The notes beneath the pieces are model-generated. The model did no database searches, was not told the DNA's origin, and was given only the letters and a program-made list of their open reading frames with translations. Made by a program: the position numbers and the translations under genes. DNA of 64,000 bases from Streptomyces sp. NRRL B-1347 (GTDB taxonomy: Bacteria; Actinomycetota; Actinomycetes; Streptomycetales; Streptomycetaceae): positions 62,001-126,000 of the forward strand of contig NZ_JOJM01000024.1 of the NCBI RefSeq assembly GCF_000720325.1, in the 5' to 3' direction. Shown here in pieces: positions 60,572 to 64,000 of the stretch (the stretch's first letter is position 1; each line of letters begins with the position of its first letter).

Positions 60572-60674
60572 TGCGCACCGCATTGCTTACGGGCGTAGGC
60601 TCGCGACGGGCTCACCACCCCAAAGCCCGCAAGAACCCAATGAAAACCTCCTATGAAAGAGGGACTTCAGCACC

Positions 60675-62240
60675 GTGACTGCTCTGACTCTCAGCACCGC
60701 CGCCGCGTCCGGCCTGCGTGCCGACGCGATCGTCGTCGGTGTCGCGAAGGGCGCCAAGGGGCCGGTCGTGGCCCCTGGCGCCGAGTCCGTGGACAAGGCG
60801 TACGACGGCAAGCTCGCGTCCGTCCTGGAGACCCTCGGCGCCTCCGGCTCCGAGGGCGAGGCGACGAAGCTGCCCGCGCCGTCCGGCTTCAAGGCGCCGG
60901 TGATCCTGGCAGTCGGCCTCGGCGCGGTCCCCGAGAAGGACCAGGCCTTCGACGCGGAGGTGCTGCGCCGGGCCGCCGGTGTCGCCGCGCGCGCTCTGGC
61001 CGGTTCGAAGAAGGCCGCGTTCGCGCTGCCCCTGGAGTCCGCGGGCGACGCGGGCGCGATCGCCGAGGGCGCGATCCTCGGCGCGTACTCCTTCGACGCC
61101 TACAAGGGCATCGCCGACAACGCCAAGGACGCCAAGGACGCCAAGGACGCCAAGGCCAAGAAGGGCGCCAAGGACACCAAGGGCCCGCTCGCCGAGGCCG
61201 CCCTGCTCGGCGGCAAGCCGCGCGACAAGGCCTACAAGGCCGCCGTCGAGCGCGCCCTGGCCGTCGCCGAGGAGCTCAACCGCGCCCGCGACCTGATCAA
61301 CACCCCGCCGAACGACCTCTACCCGGAGGCGTTCGCCGCGGTGGCCCAGGCCGCCGGCAAGGAGCACGGCATCAAGGTGCAGGTGCTCGACGAGAAGGCG
61401 CTCACCAAGGGGGGCTACGGCGGCATCCTCGGCGTCGGCGCGGGCTCGGCTGCCCCGCCGCGCCTGGTGAAGCTGTCGTACACCTCGGCCAAGGCGAAGA
61501 AGCACCTGGCCTTCGTCGGCAAGGGCATCACGTACGACTCGGGCGGCATCTCGCTCAAGCCCGCGGGTCACAACGAGACCATGAAGTGCGACATGAGCGG
61601 CGCCGCCGCCGTGTTCGCGGCCGTGGTCGCCGCCGCGCGCCTCGGCCTCGAGGTCAACGTCACCGGCTGGCTGGCCCTCGCCGAGAACATGCCGTCCGGC
61701 TCGGCCACCCGGCCGGGCGACGTCCTGCGCATGTACAGCGGCAAGACGGTGGAGGTCCTGAACACCGACGCCGAGGGCCGTCTGGTCCTCGCCGACGCGC
61801 TCACCAAGGCCTCGGAGGACAAGCCCGACGCGATCGTCGACGTGGCGACGCTGACCGGCGCCATGGTCCTGGCCCTGGGCGACCGCACCTTCGGCATCAT
61901 GGCCAACGACGACGCCTTCCGGACGTCGATCCACGAGATCGCCGACGAGGTCGGCGAGCCGTCCTGGCCGATGCCGATGCCCGAGCACCTGCGCAAGGGC
62001 ATGGACTCCCCCACCGCCGACATCGCCAACATGGGCGAGCGCATGGGCGGCGGCCTGGTCGCGGGGCTGTTCCTGAAGGAGTTCGTGGGCGAGGGCATCA
62101 CCTGGGCCCACCTGGACATCGCGGGCCCGGCCTTCCACGAGGGCGCCCCGTTCGGCTACACCCCCAAGGGCGGCACCGGCTCCGCCGTGCGCACCCTGGT
62201 GCGCCTCGCGGAGCGCACCGCCGCGGGCGACCTCGGCTGA
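60675..62240 (+). CDS. pepA: Leucyl aminopeptidase (M17)
   Basis: A 521-residue cytosolic aminopeptidase. The C-terminal catalytic domain has GKGITYDSGGISLKP, the metal/signature motif NTDAEGRLVLADAL and the HLDIAGPAF stretch. Between the two domains (residues about 150-172) is a Lys/Ala/Asp insert built from KDA units, coded by gccaaggac repeats. GTG at 60675. Confidence 0.95.
   Translation: MTALTLSTAAASGLRADAIVVGVAKGAKGPVVAPGAESVDKAYDGKLASVLETLGASGSEGEATKLPAPSGFKAPVILAVGLGAVPEKDQAFDAEVLRRAAGVAARALAGSKKAAFALPLESAGDAGAIAEGAILGAYSFDAYKGIADNAKDAKDAKDAKAKKGAKDTKGPLAEAALLGGKPRDKAYKAAVERALAVAEELNRARDLINTPPNDLYPEAFAAVAQAAGKEHGIKVQVLDEKALTKGGYGGILGVGAGSAAPPRLVKLSYTSAKAKKHLAFVGKGITYDSGGISLKPAGHNETMKCDMSGAAAVFAAVVAAARLGLEVNVTGWLALAENMPSGSATRPGDVLRMYSGKTVEVLNTDAEGRLVLADALTKASEDKPDAIVDVATLTGAMVLALGDRTFGIMANDDAFRTSIHEIADEVGEPSWPMPMPEHLRKGMDSPTADIANMGERMGGGLVAGLFLKEFVGEGITWAHLDIAGPAFHEGAPFGYTPKGGTGSAVRTLVRLAERTAAGDLG
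61122..61187 (+). repeat. 9-bp tandem repeats (gccaaggac) inside pepA
   Basis: gccaaggac is repeated three times from 61122, followed by diverged units, giving AKDAKDAKDAKAKKGAKD-like residues. The unit keeps the frame, so length can vary between strains. Confidence 0.75.
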
Positions 62241-62571
62241 GCGTGACCGACTGACGTACGGCCCCGGGGCGCCCTCGCCCACGGGGCCGTACTCATCCGT
62301 AACCCATCGGGACGCGTCCGCCCGGTCATCCCGTACGACGATTTCGCTGTCGATGAAATCCGTATGTTTGTACGTGGCTCTGACCTCTCGCTACGGGCGA
62401 TCAGCCCGGCCCGGCGTCCCGCCTGCCGCCGACAAGTGCGAAGATGGGTTCTCGGCAGGACAGGGCCCCCACCAAAGGGCCGAAGAAGAGCGGCCGTATA
62501 CCAGCCGACCGACCGGTCGTCCCCCGGCAAGAGGGGTCCGGCGCACGGCGCACATGCATGGAGGACGTGAC
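62241..62571. other. Intergenic region before lpdA, 331 bp
   Basis: Holds the pepA terminator (62256-62292) and the lpdA promoter, which I cannot place confidently. The only other feature is the GGAGG ribosome site at about 62561. I see no RNA element. Confidence 0.6.
62256..62292 (+). terminator. pepA terminator
   Basis: An 11-bp stem (gtacggccccg, paired with 62282-62292) and a 15-nt loop lie 16 nt past the pepA stop. Confidence 0.85.
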
Positions 62572-63960
62572 GTGGCGAACGACGCCAGCACCGTTTTCGA
62601 CCTAGTGATCCTCGGCGGTGGTAGCGGCGGTTACGCCGCGGCCCTGCGCGCCTCGCAGCTGGGTCTGGACGTCGCACTGATCGAGAAGAACAAGCTCGGC
62701 GGCACCTGCCTGCACAACGGCTGCATCCCGACCAAGGCCCTGCTGCACGCCGGCGAGGTCGCCGACTCGGCCCGCGAGGCCGAGCAGTTCGGTGTCAAGG
62801 CCACCTTCGATGGCATCGACATCAACGCCGTCCACAAGTACAAGGACGACGTCATCGCGGGCCTCTACAAGGGCCTGCAGGGCCTGGTCGCCTCCCGCAA
62901 GGTCACGTACATCGAGGGCGAGGGCCGCGTCTCGTCCCCGACCTCCGTGGACGTGAACGGCCAGCGGATCCAGGGTCGCCACCTCCTCCTGGCGACCGGT
63001 TCCGTGCCGAAGTCCCTGCCGGGCCTGGAGATCGACGGCAACCGCGTCATCTCCTCGGACCACGCGCTGACCCTGGACCGCGTGCCGCAGTCCGCGATCA
63101 TCCTGGGCGGCGGCGTCATCGGCGTCGAGTTCGCCTCGGCGTGGAAGTCCTTCGGCACCGACGTCACGGTCATCGAGGGCCTCAAGCACCTCGTGCCGGT
63201 CGAGGACGAGAACAGCTCCAAGCTGCTCGAGCGCGCCTTCCGCAAGCGCGGCATCAAGTTCAACCTGGGCACCTTCTTCGAGAAGGCCGAGTACACCGAG
63301 ACCGGCGTGCGGGTCACCCTCGCCGACGGCAAGACCTTCGAGGCCGAGGTGCTGCTCGTCGCCATCGGCCGCGGCCCGGTCTCCCAGGGCCTCGGGTACG
63401 AGGAGCAGGGCGTCGCCATGGACCGCGGCTACGTCCTGGTCGACGAGTACATGCGCACGAACGTCCCGACGATCTCGGCCGTCGGCGACCTCGTCCCGAC
63501 CCTCCAGCTCGCGCACGTCGGCTTCGCCGAGGGCATCCTGGTGGCGGAGCGCCTGGCCGGTCTGAAGACCGTGCCGATCGACTACGACGGCGTGCCGCGC
63601 GTGACGTACTGCCACCCCGAGGTCGCGTCGGTCGGCATCACCGAGGCCAAGGCCAAGGAGATCTACGGCGCGGACAAGGTCGTCGCCCTCAAGTACAACC
63701 TGGCGGGCAACGGCAAGAGCAAGATCCTGAAGACCGCGGGCGAGATCAAGCTCGTCCAGGTCAAGGACGGTGCCGTGGTCGGCGTCCACATGGTCGGCGA
63801 CCGCATGGGTGAGCAGGTGGGCGAGGCCCAGCTGGTCTACAACTGGGAAGCCCTGCCCGCCGAGGTGGCGCAGCTCATCCACGCCCACCCGACGCAGAAC
63901 GAGGCGCTCGGCGAGGCCCACCTCGCCCTCGCCGGCAAGCCCCTGCACTCCCACGACTGA
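62572..63960 (+). CDS. lpdA: Dihydrolipoyl dehydrogenase (E3)
   Basis: Regenerates lipoamide for 2-oxoacid dehydrogenases. The 462-residue flavoprotein has LVILGGGSGGYAAA (FAD), the redox pair C46-LHNG-C51, NAD-site GGGVIGVEFASAW, ISAVGDLV and the His/Glu pair in IHAHPTQNEALGEA. GTG at 62572 with GGAGG eight bases upstream. The window ends 40 nt after its stop, probably before a lipoamide acyltransferase gene. Confidence 0.97.
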   Translation: MANDASTVFDLVILGGGSGGYAAALRASQLGLDVALIEKNKLGGTCLHNGCIPTKALLHAGEVADSAREAEQFGVKATFDGIDINAVHKYKDDVIAGLYKGLQGLVASRKVTYIEGEGRVSSPTSVDVNGQRIQGRHLLLATGSVPKSLPGLEIDGNRVISSDHALTLDRVPQSAIILGGGVIGVEFASAWKSFGTDVTVIEGLKHLVPVEDENSSKLLERAFRKRGIKFNLGTFFEKAEYTETGVRVTLADGKTFEAEVLLVAIGRGPVSQGLGYEEQGVAMDRGYVLVDEYMRTNVPTISAVGDLVPTLQLAHVGFAEGILVAERLAGLKTVPIDYDGVPRVTYCHPEVASVGITEAKAKEIYGADKVVALKYNLAGNGKSKILKTAGEIKLVQVKDGAVVGVHMVGDRMGEQVGEAQLVYNWEALPAEVAQLIHAHPTQNEALGEAHLALAGKPLHSHD

Positions 63961-64000
63961 CCTTCAGTCCACGGACGCGACGACCACAGACTTTCGTAAT

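Noticed and set aside
61122..61187. Frameshift in pepA caused by the tandem repeats
   Set aside because: The unit is 9 bp and the frame runs through to intact catalytic motifs, so this is an in-frame insert.
1..64000. CRISPR array, prophage, insertion sequence, tRNA or rRNA gene
   Set aside because: No regular repeat-spacer pattern, no transposase or integrase frame and no clear cloverleaf or ribosomal sequence was found.
1..64000. Secondary-metabolite or antiphage defence island
   Set aside because: Gene content is conserved housekeeping and envelope genes in the order known from Streptomyces; no polyketide, peptide synthetase or defence genes were seen.

Overview
The window is a high-GC actinobacterial chromosome segment, almost certainly from Streptomyces. 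The evidence is strong third-position G/C bias, frequent GTG and TTG starts, GTGA/ATGA stop-start overlaps, a QcrCAB/CtaCDEF bcc-aa3 respiratory chain, paired NlpC/P60 endopeptidases, a PimB-type mannosyltransferase, PspA with PspAA, and dispersed repeats typical of the genus. From memory, the gene order follows S. coelicolor from pfkA (SCO2119) to lpd (SCO2180). This is core chromosome. I see no phage, insertion sequence, CRISPR array, tRNA, rRNA or secondary-metabolite cluster.

Layout. 0-11 kb: phosphofructokinase, a NarL-type two-component system, a PlsC acyltransferase with a repeat tail, an alpha/beta hydrolase, glucokinase and a run of lipid- or stress-linked genes (ArsA-like ATPase, SRPBCC protein, metallophosphoesterase). 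11-21 kb: long-chain acyl-CoA synthetase, PimB-like and GT87-like glycosyltransferases, a lipoprotein peptidase and two secreted NlpC/P60 cell-wall hydrolases. 21-29 kb: rhomboid protease, a stand-alone Lrp/AsnC ligand-binding protein, an OmpR-type two-component system preceded by an Asp-rich secreted protein, an anion permease, glycerate kinase, and a class V PLP enzyme under a SAM-IV riboswitch. 29-40 kb: trpD, then ctaE-qcrCAB and ctaCDF, which encode most of the cytochrome bcc-aa3 supercomplex. An L,D-transpeptidase and a degenerate receiver protein sit between the two respiratory operons. 40-50 kb: a cysteine desulfurase-TusA fusion whose 5' end is lost in a poly-G/poly-C tract, an adenosine/sugar kinase, an A-type Fe-S carrier, quinolinate synthase (an Fe-S enzyme), a third two-component system and the PspA envelope-stress pair. 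50-64 kb: a HtrA-like protease, cobalamin lower-pathway genes (cobU-like, cobT, cobS) mixed with methyltransferases, an MprF-like aminoacyl-phosphatidylglycerol synthase paired with a rhomboid-like protein, leucyl aminopeptidase, and dihydrolipoyl dehydrogenase at the right edge.

Themes. Central carbon entry (pfkA, glkA, glycerate kinase, lpdA), respiration, envelope maintenance and Fe-S/sulfur/cofactor supply (erpA, nadA, two PLP sulfur enzymes, cob genes) recur. The least-explained signals are regulatory: a perfect 21-bp palindrome across the ctaE start codon; four 11-bp-phased repeats before an apparently leaderless mprF-like gene; three palindromes in the nadA promoter; and a six-codon reading frame between the SAM-IV riboswitch and its gene.
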